Assembly (NCBI GenBank): GCA_905182255.1
Contig: CAJJAH010000001.1
Span: 281,508 to 345,507, forward strand
Reading direction: 5' to 3'
Origin: Cryomorphaceae bacterium BACL11 MAG-121001-bin54
GTDB taxonomy: Bacteria; Bacteroidota; Bacteroidia; Flavobacteriales; BACL11
Length of the DNA stretch: 64,000 nucleotides
A program made the position numbers and the translations under genes. Of the stretch, positions 1-10,611 are shown piece by piece (within the stretch, counting starts at the first letter, position 1; the number at the start of each line of letters is the position of its first letter). Under the pieces are notes generated by a model. That model was not told the DNA's origin. It worked only from the letters and a program-made list of their open reading frames with translations, and searched no databases.

Positions 1-153
1 TTCTTTGGGCCAATAAGAACGTAAGATTTATATGTAATATCATTTTCATTTTTTATTTGCAAACATAAAACATATTATAAAGAATCAATCTAAATAAATA
101 TATATTTTCGATATAATACTTAAGAGAAAATAACTAATTTTAAAAAGTATCTA

Positions 154-1155
154 TTAGTTAAAATGTTTTTTTTTCTTAATCATTCTTGTAATAGAGTATG
201 TAAAAGTCTTAAATGGACTTAACAAGTTCTTTAATAAAGAATCAAATTGAGAATTATCCTTATCTACTCCAAAACTAATTCGACCTACGGATTTAGATAA
301 AACCAAAGTACCTAACATCCAGTCCCAAAGTGCAAACTTTGAACCCATATTTTTATTAAAATGCTTCGGGTTATTACTATGGTGAATTTGATGTTGAAAT
401 GGACTAATGAAGATGTATTCTAAAAATTTTGGATACTTTAATTTAACATGAGAATGCCTAAGATTAGCACCTAAAAGTAGAAAAATAAAATGAAAAATAT
501 TTACCCCTAAGAAAACTAACTTATCAATTTGGTGAGCTGATAAATAATCAAATAGACCTGTAACTAAGCCAAAGATTAAAATGCTTCGAATATTATTTAT
601 AATCAATTCAAAAGGATGAATTCTATACTGTGTAAGTGGATTCAAAGATGTCGCTGAATGATGAATTTTATGAAACTCCCATAGAAATGGTAACTTATGC
701 ATTCCTAAATGAATAATATAACTGAACAAATCATTTAGAACAGTTAGTACAATTGTATAAAAAACTAAAGTTTGAGTAATTCCAATGGATTCCTTTGGAA
801 AACCAAAAGTAACAGTAAGAAATTCATCAGTATAGAATGCAATATAAAAACCGAAAATTATATATGGACCAATTAGAACAATTTTAACTAAAGAATTAAA
901 ACAAAATAATGAATAATCGACAAAAGCAGATTTACTAAGCCAAATCTTTTTGGGAAATAAATATTTTATAAATGATGACTTAATACTACTTTTCTTGTAC
1001 ACATAGAAAGCCAAAATTATAGATGTTAAAAGATATAATACATGTATTCTTTTGTTGGTATTAACAAAATAAGAAAGAGACAATGATATTGTTTCCTCTA
1101 GTAAATAATATATTTCTTTAATATAATCTAATAACATATTTGCAAAGATATACAA
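154..1155 (-). CDS. Sterol desaturase / fatty acid hydroxylase family membrane protein
   Basis: Multiple TM segments plus His motifs HLGMH, HKIHHS and HQIHHS typical of the fatty acid hydroxylase superfamily. Confidence 0.85.
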   Translation of the reverse strand: MYIFANMLLDYIKEIYYLLEETISLSLSYFVNTNKRIHVLYLLTSIILAFYVYKKSSIKSSFIKYLFPKKIWLSKSAFVDYSLFCFNSLVKIVLIGPYIIFGFYIAFYTDEFLTVTFGFPKESIGITQTLVFYTIVLTVLNDLFSYIIHLGMHKLPFLWEFHKIHHSATSLNPLTQYRIHPFELIINNIRSILIFGLVTGLFDYLSAHQIDKLVFLGVNIFHFIFLLLGANLRHSHVKLKYPKFLEYIFISPFQHQIHHSNNPKHFNKNMGSKFALWDWMLGTLVLSKSVGRISFGVDKDNSQFDSLLKNLLSPFKTFTYSITRMIKKKKHFN

Positions 1156-1213
1156 TTAAGAATTAATCTAAACAATTTTTTATTTTTAATGAGTCTAAAT
1201 AAAGATATTTTTA

Positions 1214-1221
1214 TATTTTTG
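1214..1221 (+). promoter_or_regulatory. Bacteroidota -7 box TATTTTTG upstream of the DUF4856 lipoprotein
   Basis: Exact TAnnTTTG match followed by GC, 39 nt upstream of the ATG. Confidence 0.5.
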
Positions 1222-1260
1222 CCGTCGAATTAAAATTAAATCAACTAAATAAAGAAACAA

Positions 1261-2598
1261 ATGGAAAGAAAAAATTTATTAAAAGTATTATTACTTTCAA
1301 CTGTAATTGTACTTAGTTCATGTAAAAAAGATAGCCCTACGCCTACTGATCCTGTAGATCCAGTTGCATTAGCAGATTGTAACGAAGTGGTTGGAGGAAC
1401 ATCATTAATGGATGAATGTGGAGTGTGTCAACAAGCTTACATATACAATGTTGTGACTCATGATGTAACATTTTTAGATGATACTTCTGGAGTTGTAGCT
1501 GGAAATAATGAAATGTTAGTTATGCCAGACTCTCCTTCTAGTTCTTATTGGTCAAATGTATCAATGCCAGCTGAATTCTCATTTACAGCAGATGGATACA
1601 ACACTGTTTCTTACGGAGGGCAAACTACAAGATTAGATATGGCATCAGAAATGATGAGTGCAATAGCTAGCACTGGAACAACTGCTGATGCACTTATGGG
1701 AATGTTTGCTCACGAAGCTGGTGGTATGGATTTTGAAGATGCAGATTTAAATGCTTCATCAAAACAAATTAAAAGCAAAACTGCAGCATATAGTACTTCT
1801 GGAGTACAAATGGCTATTCACAGTTCATTTGATTCATGGTTTATAGACTATGCTAATAACGTCGCTCCAATTATTGGAGTAATTCCAGTAGTGGATGCTA
1901 GTGCAGGATCTGCTGGAATGTCAGGAACTCGTGAACTAAATGCTAAAGGAATGGAGTATGACCAAATTGCTGCAAAAAGTTTAATTGGAGCTCTTTGTCT
2001 TGATCAAGTTGTTAATGGTTACTTAAGCGATTCTAAAATTGGTGATGCTGTAGATAACGTAACAAGAGATCCAAATGAAGATAATAATGCTACAGCAATG
2101 GAGCATCATTGGGATGAAGGATTTGGCTATGTATATGGAAAATTTGGCCCAGATAACGTATCAGGTGATTTAGATAGTGATGGCTTATTAGGAAAATACC
2201 TAAATAAATACCCTGAATGGAATACTATCGTATTTGATGCATTTAAAAAAGGTAGAGAGGCAATAGTTGAAAATTGTTCGAAAGTAAGAGATGAGCAAGC
2301 ACAAATTATTAAAGAAACTCTTTCTATGGTAATAGCAAAAAGAGCTCAAGTTTACCTGGATGAAGCTGCAGATAATGATGATCTAAGTCCAGATTACTTC
2401 CATGCTTTATCTGAAGGTTATGGATTTATATTAAGCTTACAATTTACATATACATCTACTGGATATGCATACTTTACTAATGCTGAAGTAAATGATATGC
2501 TTGCAATATTAGAGGCTGGAAATGGATTCTGGGATCGATCAGATGATGAATTAAGAGCTATGGCTGATCAAATTCAAGCTGTAACTGGATTAGAATAA
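1261..2598 (+). CDS. DUF4856-like lipoprotein (imelysin-associated)
   Basis: Lipobox LSSC; DUF4856-like sequence (AHEAGG, GMEYDQIAAKSLIGALCLDQ, EHHWDEGFGY); adjacent to an imelysin gene. Confidence 0.75.
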   Translation: MERKNLLKVLLLSTVIVLSSCKKDSPTPTDPVDPVALADCNEVVGGTSLMDECGVCQQAYIYNVVTHDVTFLDDTSGVVAGNNEMLVMPDSPSSSYWSNVSMPAEFSFTADGYNTVSYGGQTTRLDMASEMMSAIASTGTTADALMGMFAHEAGGMDFEDADLNASSKQIKSKTAAYSTSGVQMAIHSSFDSWFIDYANNVAPIIGVIPVVDASAGSAGMSGTRELNAKGMEYDQIAAKSLIGALCLDQVVNGYLSDSKIGDAVDNVTRDPNEDNNATAMEHHWDEGFGYVYGKFGPDNVSGDLDSDGLLGKYLNKYPEWNTIVFDAFKKGREAIVENCSKVRDEQAQIIKETLSMVIAKRAQVYLDEAADNDDLSPDYFHALSEGYGFILSLQFTYTSTGYAYFTNAEVNDMLAILEAGNGFWDRSDDELRAMADQIQAVTGLE

Positions 2599-2616
2599 CA
2601 CTTATTTAAATATTTA

Positions 2617-2646
2617 AGAAGAGGAGGGTTTCCCTCCTCTTCTTTT
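2617..2646 (+). terminator. Rho-independent terminator
   Basis: AGAAGAGGAGGG-TTT-CCCTCCTCTTCT followed by a T run. Confidence 0.85.
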
Positions 2647-2653
2647 ACTTTTG
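2646..2653 (+). promoter_or_regulatory. -7 box TACTTTTG upstream of the imelysin gene
   Basis: Exact TAnnTTTG match followed by C, 19 nt upstream of the ATG; abuts the preceding terminator. Confidence 0.45.
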
Positions 2654-2671
2654 CATTAACAAACAAAAATC

Positions 2672-3787
2672 ATGAAATATCTATATTTAGTTCTAATAAG
2701 CATCTTATTTATTGCCTGTAGTAACGAAAATGGTTCTTCAGGAGACCCTATTATCCCAGCCGACAATTTTTCTAGAACTAATTTACTTGAAAACCTAACA
2801 AATAATATTATTGTACCTGCTCATATAAATTTACAGAGTAAGTTAGAAAACTTAAATAACAAGCTAGAAAATTTTACATCTAATCAAACTCCAACAAATT
2901 TTAGTGAATTAAGAAATTCATATGTAAGCACTTATGTAGCATGGCAATCTGTAGAAATGTTTAATATTGGAAAAGCAGAAGAAATAAATTATATAAAAGC
3001 AATGAATACTTTTCCATGTAATACGACTAAAATTAATAATAATATAATTGAACAAGTATATGACCTTAATGCTGCAAATTGGCCTAGCTGGACATCACAA
3101 GGTTTACCTGCTTTAGATTATTTATTATACGGATTAGATACTGATTCGAATTTGGTAATAAACAATTATACTCATCCAGTTAATGGAAATAAGTATTTAG
3201 ATTATTTGAATAGTATAATCAATCAGATGATAATTAATACTAATACTGTACTACAATACTGGGAAACAAATACAACTTCCTTCATTAACTCAAATACTAA
3301 TACTTCAACTTCAAGTCTAAATCTTTTAACTAATGATTTCATTTATTATTATGAAAAAGGGTTAAGAGCTAACAAGATTGGTATTCCATCTGGAAAATGG
3401 AATAATTATCAGATATATGAAATAGGAGTTGAAGCATATTACAGAAAAGATATATCCAAACAGCTTGCCCTAGAAGCTCTAAGTGCGTGTAAGGATTTTT
3501 TTACAGGAGTTGGATTTAATTCTAATACAATTGACGGCCAATCATATGTTGACTATCTTACTAATAATGGTGATGCAGATATAAGTGCTGACATAATAAG
3601 TGGATTAGATTTAGCAAAAGATAAGATCAATAATCTTGATGACAATTTTAGATTGCAATTACTAAACGATAATTCTAGTATGCTTGAAGCTTATGATGCT
3701 TTACAGCAAGTAGTGGTTGATTTAAAAACAGACATGCTAATTAGTATGCAGATCACTGTAGATTATGTTGATGCAGATGGAGACTAA
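2672..3787 (+). CDS. Imelysin family lipoprotein (M75-like, iron-related)
   Basis: Lipobox FIAC; imelysin motif GLPALDYLLYG. Confidence 0.85.
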   Translation: MKYLYLVLISILFIACSNENGSSGDPIIPADNFSRTNLLENLTNNIIVPAHINLQSKLENLNNKLENFTSNQTPTNFSELRNSYVSTYVAWQSVEMFNIGKAEEINYIKAMNTFPCNTTKINNNIIEQVYDLNAANWPSWTSQGLPALDYLLYGLDTDSNLVINNYTHPVNGNKYLDYLNSIINQMIINTNTVLQYWETNTTSFINSNTNTSTSSLNLLTNDFIYYYEKGLRANKIGIPSGKWNNYQIYEIGVEAYYRKDISKQLALEALSACKDFFTGVGFNSNTIDGQSYVDYLTNNGDADISADIISGLDLAKDKINNLDDNFRLQLLNDNSSMLEAYDALQQVVVDLKTDMLISMQITVDYVDADGD

Positions 3788-3816
3788 ATTTTCCATAAAA
3801 CAAGCTGTCGAAATAT

Positions 3817-6246
3817 ATGTGGATGAATAAAAAGTTAATCAGTATATTTATATTATTAATTTGCTTTACGCACCATTTAAAGGCCCAAAATTATTTTATA
3901 AATGGATACATAAAGGATGCTAATAGTAAAGACATAATTGTATCTGCAGAAATTTATGATCTTTCTGGTTCATTATTGTCTGTTTCAAATAAAGAAGGTT
4001 ATTTCAATTTCAATACTTCTCTTAGAAGTTTAGACTTAGTAATCTTTACTTCAGATTACAAAGTAAAACAGAAAAGATTACAAACAAAAGATTCTTTATT
4101 TGTAAATATTCTAGTAGAGTCACTATCAATTAAATTAAAATCGATTGATATTAATGAAAAAATAAAATCCCTATTTGCACTTGAGAGGCTAGACGATGTA
4201 GTGGGAACATCAATATACGCTGGCAAAAAAACTGAAGTAATACTCATAAGTAAATCAAGTGCTAGCTTAGCACTAAATAATGCAAGGCAAATATATAGCC
4301 AAGTATCAGGTCTAAATATTTTTCAAAATGATGATGCTGGCCTTCAATTAAATATTGGGGGAAGAGGACTTGATCCAAATAGAACTTCAAACTTCAATAC
4401 CAGACAAAATGGCTATGATATTAGTGCTGATGTTCTAGGTTATCCTGAAAGCTACTACACTACACCAGCTGAAGCATTAGAAAAAATTGAAATTATTAGA
4501 GGGGCTGCTTCATTGCAATACGGGACACAATTTGGAGGCCTTATAAATCTCATAATAAAGAAACCTTCTCAAATAAAAGGAAATAGATACCTGATGAGAA
4601 ATACAAGTGGCAGTAATAGTTTCTTTAATAATTTTACTAGCGTTGATGGTTCTAATAAAACAGTGAGTTATTATGCTTTTATTAATTATAAAAAGGGAAA
4701 TGGATTTCGTGAAAATTCAAATTTCGAATCAAATACTTCATATATAAACATAACAAAGAATATTAATAAGAAGCTAACTGCTTCTTTTGAGTTCACCTTA
4801 ATGGATTATTTAGCTAAACAATCAGGAGGACTAAATGACAGAATGTTTATAGAAAATCCATTACAATCTAATAGAACAAGAAACTGGTTCAAAATCAATT
4901 GGCTATTATATAATTTTAAGCTAAATTACCGTCAATCACAAAATACTTTACACACTCTAAGCATATTTGGCCTAGATGCAGAAAGATCTGCATTAGGATA
5001 TAGATCTAATCGTGTAGATCAAGAAGACCCCATGAAAGAGAGGGACTTAATATATGGTGAATTTGATAATTATGGATTAGAATATAAAACACTTTTCAAA
5101 AAAGAACTCAAGAACATAAACACAGCTAGTTTAATAGGTTTAAAATTATATAAATCAAAGAATACAAGTCAACAAGGTCCTGGATCAGAAAATTCTGACG
5201 CTGACTTTAATTTTTATTCAAATCTATTTCCAGCTTATAGTAATCAGTCTTCATATAAATATCCTAATACAAATATTGCTTTATTTGGAGAATCTATTTT
5301 TTATTTAAATGAATCCTTCTCCATAACTCCAGGCGTAAGATTTGAATATATTGACACCAAAAGCGATGGATACTATAAAAAGATGCTATTTGATAATGCT
5401 AATAATCTTATATTTGACACGACAATATATAATAAGACCCAAAATAAAAGAGATTTTGTTCTATTTGGTTTAGGACTATCATACAAAACCAACAAAAAAC
5501 TTGAGTGCTACGCTAATATATCTCAGAATTACAGATCAGTGACATTTGCAGATATTAGTATATTTAATCCAGCATACGTTATTAATCCAAATATACAAGA
5601 TGAAAAAGGTTATACAGCTGACTTGGGAGTTAGGGGTAATATAAATAATTTCATCTCTTATGATATAAACTCATTTTACTTGATGTATGAAAAGAGAATT
5701 GGTTTCATTCAAAAATTACAAAATGATGGTAATGTAAAAAGTGAAAGAGGCAATATTGGTGATGCAAGAATAATAGGTGTCGAATCACTCATTGATATTA
5801 ATCTTTCTAAATTAATACCAGGTAATTTAAAATCTAATTATTTCATTAACACATCTTTTATTAAGTCTGAATATATTACATCTCAACAAAATGGGATTAA
5901 AGGAAATTCTGTTGAGTTTGTACCTGCAATAAACATAAAAACAGGTATTAACCTAAAATATAAATCAGTAAACACTAGTCTTCAATACACTTACCTTAGT
6001 CAACAATATACTGATGCATCAAATGCTATAGAAAGTAACCTAAGTGGAGTTGTTGGTGAGATTCCTGAGTATAATGTTTTAGATATGAGTTTTTCGTATA
6101 ACAAAAAGACATATAAAATCGAAACAGGCATTAACAATTTGCTGAACCAATCTTACTTTACAAGAAGAGCAACAGGATATCCTGGACCGGGAATAATTCC
6201 CTCTCCATTAAGAAATTATTATTTAACACTTGAGTTGAAAATTTAA
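3817..6246 (+). CDS. TonB-dependent receptor, FecA-like
   Basis: Carboxypeptidase-like N-domain, plug (IEIIRGAASLQYGTQFGGLINLI) and C-terminal barrel; follows imelysin. Confidence 0.85.
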   Translation: MWMNKKLISIFILLICFTHHLKAQNYFINGYIKDANSKDIIVSAEIYDLSGSLLSVSNKEGYFNFNTSLRSLDLVIFTSDYKVKQKRLQTKDSLFVNILVESLSIKLKSIDINEKIKSLFALERLDDVVGTSIYAGKKTEVILISKSSASLALNNARQIYSQVSGLNIFQNDDAGLQLNIGGRGLDPNRTSNFNTRQNGYDISADVLGYPESYYTTPAEALEKIEIIRGAASLQYGTQFGGLINLIIKKPSQIKGNRYLMRNTSGSNSFFNNFTSVDGSNKTVSYYAFINYKKGNGFRENSNFESNTSYINITKNINKKLTASFEFTLMDYLAKQSGGLNDRMFIENPLQSNRTRNWFKINWLLYNFKLNYRQSQNTLHTLSIFGLDAERSALGYRSNRVDQEDPMKERDLIYGEFDNYGLEYKTLFKKELKNINTASLIGLKLYKSKNTSQQGPGSENSDADFNFYSNLFPAYSNQSSYKYPNTNIALFGESIFYLNESFSITPGVRFEYIDTKSDGYYKKMLFDNANNLIFDTTIYNKTQNKRDFVLFGLGLSYKTNKKLECYANISQNYRSVTFADISIFNPAYVINPNIQDEKGYTADLGVRGNINNFISYDINSFYLMYEKRIGFIQKLQNDGNVKSERGNIGDARIIGVESLIDINLSKLIPGNLKSNYFINTSFIKSEYITSQQNGIKGNSVEFVPAINIKTGINLKYKSVNTSLQYTYLSQQYTDASNAIESNLSGVVGEIPEYNVLDMSFSYNKKTYKIETGINNLLNQSYFTRRATGYPGPGIIPSPLRNYYLTLELKI

Positions 6247-6335
6247 TATCAAATACAATCTAAATCAAAAGGTTGTTTTACTAAAATTGAGATCCAATTT
6301 TAAGTAAGGCAAACTAAAGGCTAAATGTTATAATA

Positions 6336-8645
6336 TTATATAGATTTTAATACAAGGCCAAAATAAATAGTTCTTGGTAAGCTAGGTCCATAAATAAAAT
6401 TACTATCACGATCTTTAAAGGAATCAAATTCATTTTGAAAGTCATTAGTTAAGTTTTTGATACCTACACTATACTCAACCTTAATTTCTGATTGCTTAAA
6501 AGTCTGAATATAAGTTGATTTCAAACCAATGTTATTAAAAACAGGAGAAACTAAAAATTCATCATTCAATTGCCCTGGAGCACCAGCTAAATGAAGTACA
6601 GTCATTGCACCAGTATGAACTAAATTAGCAGCAAAACTTATTTTAGAATTAGGATTGTAAGAAAATGTAGCATAGCCATAATAATCCGGAGACCTTAAAA
6701 ACTCTTTTTTTAATGGTAAATTCTCTGAGTATTGAACCGCTTCATCATATAACGACTGCTGAAGAGTAAAACCAGATTCTAACTGAACCTTTTGCTTTAA
6801 GTTTGCTCTAAATTCAATAGTCAATCCCTTTACTATAGCTCCCTCCCCATTTCTTTTAACAAATATATCTCCATAAGAATCACTCCCGCTTAAGTCCTGA
6901 TAAAAAGCATCTTTTAAATGAGTATAGAATCCTTCAAATGTAAAACCATACACATATTCCTCTGTTGCCTTATCATAATTTAAAGAAGCGCTTAAACTTT
7001 TAGAGCGTTCTTGCTTTAAATCATCAGCTAATATAATTCTAGAAATCCCACCACCTGAAAATGCCATATGTAAATCAGTATCAAAAGCCTGAGGAGCTCT
7101 AAAGCCTGTACTATAAGATAATCTAAACTGCGTCTCCTTTCTTAATTTATACAAAAAGGATAATCTAGGGCTAATAACTATATTATCTAAAAGTGAATGC
7201 TTGTCAAATCTAGCTCCACTAAGCAAATTAAAATTTTCTGTTAATTCCCAATCAGATTGAAAAAAGACACCCTGAGTTAAAACCTTTTGATCAACTAGAT
7301 AATTGTAAGTAGAAATCTCATCCATAACATCATCAGAAATAACTTCAGAACCAAGAGTTAAGACATTTGGTCCAAAAATCTCCTCTATTGTATGATTTAT
7401 CTGAAAACCAGCTTGTTTTGTAGTGTTTAAAGATGTTCCGTAAGGAGGGTTTTCCAAATGAATAATATCATCACTAGAACCAATCTCTGGTCTAATTCCA
7501 GTGTAATGTGTACGATTAGTTTTTTGTGCAGCTAAATAGCCTATAAAAGATGAACTTCCATCTTTAGAATTAACTTGATAATCTAAATTAGCTAATAATA
7601 TATTATGCACTCTCTCTTCTGATTGCATCGAAAAGTGTGGAACTCCATCAATCATCTCACCACCATATCGATATTCATGTATACTACCTAAATTAGCTTC
7701 TAATTTTTGATTTTTTGATGGCAATAGAAATAAAGTAGCACCAAAAGTATTATCTCTTAAAGAGGGAAGTTCTGAAAAATTATCTCCATTATGATCGTAC
7801 CAACCTCTGTTACGGTTATTTAAAAAAAAAGTAGCTCCCGAATTTTTATTACTTGAAATGACTGTAGCATTTCCATAAATAACCTTATCTTGTGTATCAC
7901 CATTAATAATACTAAAATCATACCCTAAACTATAGTTGTTGCTAGAAGGAATTTTTGTAATCACATTTACAATACCACCAATTGCAGAAGAACCATATAA
8001 AGAACTACCCCCTCCTCTAACTACCTCAATCCTATCAATCATATTAGTAGGTATTTGCTCCATACCATAAAGACCCGTAAGGGGACTAAAAATTGCTCTA
8101 CCATTTATAAGAATCTGAGAATAACCGCCTGTCAATCCATTCATTCTTAACTGAGTGTAATTACATGTTTGACAGTCAGTTTCTACACGTAAACCTGGCT
8201 GAAACTTTAATCCTTCAGCAAGATTACAGGCCTGAACATTCTCTAATTGCTTACTATTAATAACATTTACAATTACAGGAGATTGGGTTCTTCTTTTAAA
8301 AGTTTTTGTTCCAGTTACTACTACTTGATCTAAATTATACACATTAGGCTTTAAATCGAAATCAATAACATTTATACCATCCTTTATATCAATATCCAAT
8401 TTCTTATTAATCATACCCAAAGAAGAAACAATAATTTGATAATATCCCTTTTTTAATTTTTCAAACTTATAATAACCAGACTCATTAGATGAAACCCCAA
8501 TACCACTATCTTTAAAAACAATATTTGCATAAGGAACTTCAACACCATTAGATGTAATTTTTCCATTTAGTGTCTGCGAACTAGCAATTAATGGAGTAAT
8601 ACATAAGGTTAAAATAAATAGCTTACTTATAAATTTCATTTTCAT
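6336..8645 (-). CDS. TonB-dependent receptor with carboxypeptidase-like N-domain
   Basis: Plug motif DRIEVVRGGGSSLYGSSAIGGIVNVITK and terminal barrel. Confidence 0.9.
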   Translation of the reverse strand: MKMKFISKLFILTLCITPLIASSQTLNGKITSNGVEVPYANIVFKDSGIGVSSNESGYYKFEKLKKGYYQIIVSSLGMINKKLDIDIKDGINVIDFDLKPNVYNLDQVVVTGTKTFKRRTQSPVIVNVINSKQLENVQACNLAEGLKFQPGLRVETDCQTCNYTQLRMNGLTGGYSQILINGRAIFSPLTGLYGMEQIPTNMIDRIEVVRGGGSSLYGSSAIGGIVNVITKIPSSNNYSLGYDFSIINGDTQDKVIYGNATVISSNKNSGATFFLNNRNRGWYDHNGDNFSELPSLRDNTFGATLFLLPSKNQKLEANLGSIHEYRYGGEMIDGVPHFSMQSEERVHNILLANLDYQVNSKDGSSSFIGYLAAQKTNRTHYTGIRPEIGSSDDIIHLENPPYGTSLNTTKQAGFQINHTIEEIFGPNVLTLGSEVISDDVMDEISTYNYLVDQKVLTQGVFFQSDWELTENFNLLSGARFDKHSLLDNIVISPRLSFLYKLRKETQFRLSYSTGFRAPQAFDTDLHMAFSGGGISRIILADDLKQERSKSLSASLNYDKATEEYVYGFTFEGFYTHLKDAFYQDLSGSDSYGDIFVKRNGEGAIVKGLTIEFRANLKQKVQLESGFTLQQSLYDEAVQYSENLPLKKEFLRSPDYYGYATFSYNPNSKISFAANLVHTGAMTVLHLAGAPGQLNDEFLVSPVFNNIGLKSTYIQTFKQSEIKVEYSVGIKNLTNDFQNEFDSFKDRDSNFIYGPSLPRTIYFGLVLKSI

Positions 8646-8909
8646 TTTTTTAATTTCTAGGTAAAAATAAATAAATTTTTAGACATAACTAAATTTATAT
8701 TTAAATTAATTTAAATTATTGTTTTACAGAATAAATAAATGCAAAAGGTGCTTGTATTTAAAGAATAAATATTAATACAGCAAGAAAAATAATTTTAAGA
8801 TCAGATAGCATAAATTCACTCTAATAAGTAAAATATCTTATTTCATAAATTAAAAGTACTGACTAATTTTCTTTCGTAAATACAGCAAAAAAGATAGTTA
8901 TAATCCTTT

Positions 8910-10439
8910 CTATAGTTCGCTATACTGAGTATTTATAACACTTTCAGTATTCTCAGGAGGAAATATCTTAGAAACAATATAACCTACTATCATTGCCAAG
9001 GCGAAAGAAGGGGCTAAAACATCTAACTCTTTTAAATAGGCGCCTATTCCTTCAATATTAGAAAATACGAACTTGAATAATATTACAGAAATAAATCCTG
9101 TTATCATAGAAGCAATAGCTCCCTTTTCAGAATATCCCCTCCAAAAAAGAGATAGAATAATCACAGGGCAGAAAGTGGCTGCAATTCCAGACCAACCAAA
9201 TATCATAATCCAAAAAACTTGCCTTTCAGGATACAAATTGTATAACAGAATGGCAATCCCCAAGGCAGCTAATGCCATCACAACAGTAACCATCCTAGAG
9301 AAATTTGTTAAATCCTCATCTTTTAAATCAGGCCTAAATATTTTCTGATAGAAGTCTCTAGTAATAGCGCTAGAAGCAAGAATAAGAAGAGAATCAATTG
9401 TTGACATAATTGCAGAAAGGACAATAGCAATAAATATTGCTACTAATATTGTAGGTAAAAACTCGTGGGTTATCATACTTAAAACATTTTCTCCCCCATT
9501 ACCTAATACTGATTCAGGATCCTGACCTTCTTTTGTGAAATAAATACGAGCTAGAATTCCAATTGTCACTGCAGCAGCATCTGTTAAAAGAGTAAAAAGA
9601 AGTGCAACCCATTTTCCTTTATCAATTTCTTTTTCACTTTTAATTGACATAAAACGAACATAAACTTGAGGAGAACCTAAGAAACCTAGTCCAATCATTG
9701 AGAAACCAAGAATTGTAAATAAATTCATCCATAAATCATCACTTCTCCCCATTATTTGAGTTAGAGTCGGGTCAATAGCATTCAACCCCTCAGTAATTCC
9801 AGCCCCATGATCCATTGAAAACCAGACAACAATAGGTAATAAAACTAATCCAAAGAACATTAAAATACCTTGAAACATATCTGACCAAACCGCAGCGACA
9901 AATCCACCAACAAAAATATAGAGAAGAACAATGCAAAAGCCAATTAGAGCACCAATTCGATAGTCAATATTAAGCATTGATTCAAAGGCAATTCCTGTTA
10001 CATCCATTTGAGAAGCAACATAAATAACAACAAAAACTACAAGTGTAGAAGCTGAAATAATTCTAAGTGTGTTGGTAGATGATTTAAAATGACTTTGAAG
10101 ATAATCAGGTATAGTAATAGCTTTGTATTTGTCAGACCAACTTTTAAATCTCTTAGCCATAAATTGCCAGGAAATATAAACCCCTAGTAATTCACCAACA
10201 ACAACCCAATATCCAGAATAACCAGCCATTGCCCCCATTCCTGTTAACCCAATTAACAACCAGCCAGACTCACCAGTTGCTCTAGCAGAAAAAGCAACTG
10301 CCCAGAAACCCATTTTCTTGCCACCTAAATAATAATCGCTCATACTTTTGACTCTACGAGAAGCAAGTATTCCAATCAAGAATAAAATAGCTACATAAAC
10401 ACCTAAAACGATAATTTTTGTAACAAAAGCACTATCCAC
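8910..10439 (-). CDS. putP: Sodium/proline symporter (SSS family)
   Basis: SSS topology; MSDYYLGGKKMGFWAVAFSARATGESGWLLIGLTG is PutP-like. Confidence 0.85.
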   Translation of the reverse strand: MDSAFVTKIIVLGVYVAILFLIGILASRRVKSMSDYYLGGKKMGFWAVAFSARATGESGWLLIGLTGMGAMAGYSGYWVVVGELLGVYISWQFMAKRFKSWSDKYKAITIPDYLQSHFKSSTNTLRIISASTLVVFVVIYVASQMDVTGIAFESMLNIDYRIGALIGFCIVLLYIFVGGFVAAVWSDMFQGILMFFGLVLLPIVVWFSMDHGAGITEGLNAIDPTLTQIMGRSDDLWMNLFTILGFSMIGLGFLGSPQVYVRFMSIKSEKEIDKGKWVALLFTLLTDAAAVTIGILARIYFTKEGQDPESVLGNGGENVLSMITHEFLPTILVAIFIAIVLSAIMSTIDSLLILASSAITRDFYQKIFRPDLKDEDLTNFSRMVTVVMALAALGIAILLYNLYPERQVFWIMIFGWSGIAATFCPVIILSLFWRGYSEKGAIASMITGFISVILFKFVFSNIEGIGAYLKELDVLAPSFALAMIVGYIVSKIFPPENTESVINTQYSEL

Positions 10440-10471
10440 AGTATTATAAATTTAAAGGTATTAGTATTTCA

Positions 10472-10479
10472 CAAACTTA
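10472..10479 (-). promoter_or_regulatory. -7 box TAAGTTTG upstream of putP-like gene
   Basis: Exact TAnnTTTG on the minus strand, 33 nt from the start. Confidence 0.45.
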
Positions 10480-10564
10480 CTTAATATTTTTGTAAAAAAG
10501 TTAGAATTCAAAGCCTTAAGACTAAATGAAAAATAAACTCACTCATTCATTGTAATTTATTTTT

Positions 10565-10572
10565 TATATTTG
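10565..10572 (+). promoter_or_regulatory. -7 box TATATTTG upstream of the small basic ORF
   Basis: Exact TAnnTTTG, 39 nt upstream of the ATG at 10612. Confidence 0.5.
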
Positions 10573-10611
10573 TAGCTTTGACAAACTAAAGAAAAAAATT
10601 AAAAATATATC

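Noticed and set aside
4056-4247. Antisense ORF inside the TonB receptor gene
   Set aside because: Short, low complexity, entirely opposite a well-supported CDS.
8646-8909. Possible riboswitch upstream of the TonB receptor
   Set aside because: AT-rich, no B12-box or other conserved core recognised by eye; an Rfam scan would be decisive.
9073-9348. Antisense ORF inside putP-like gene
   Set aside because: No domain signal; complement of a conserved membrane protein.
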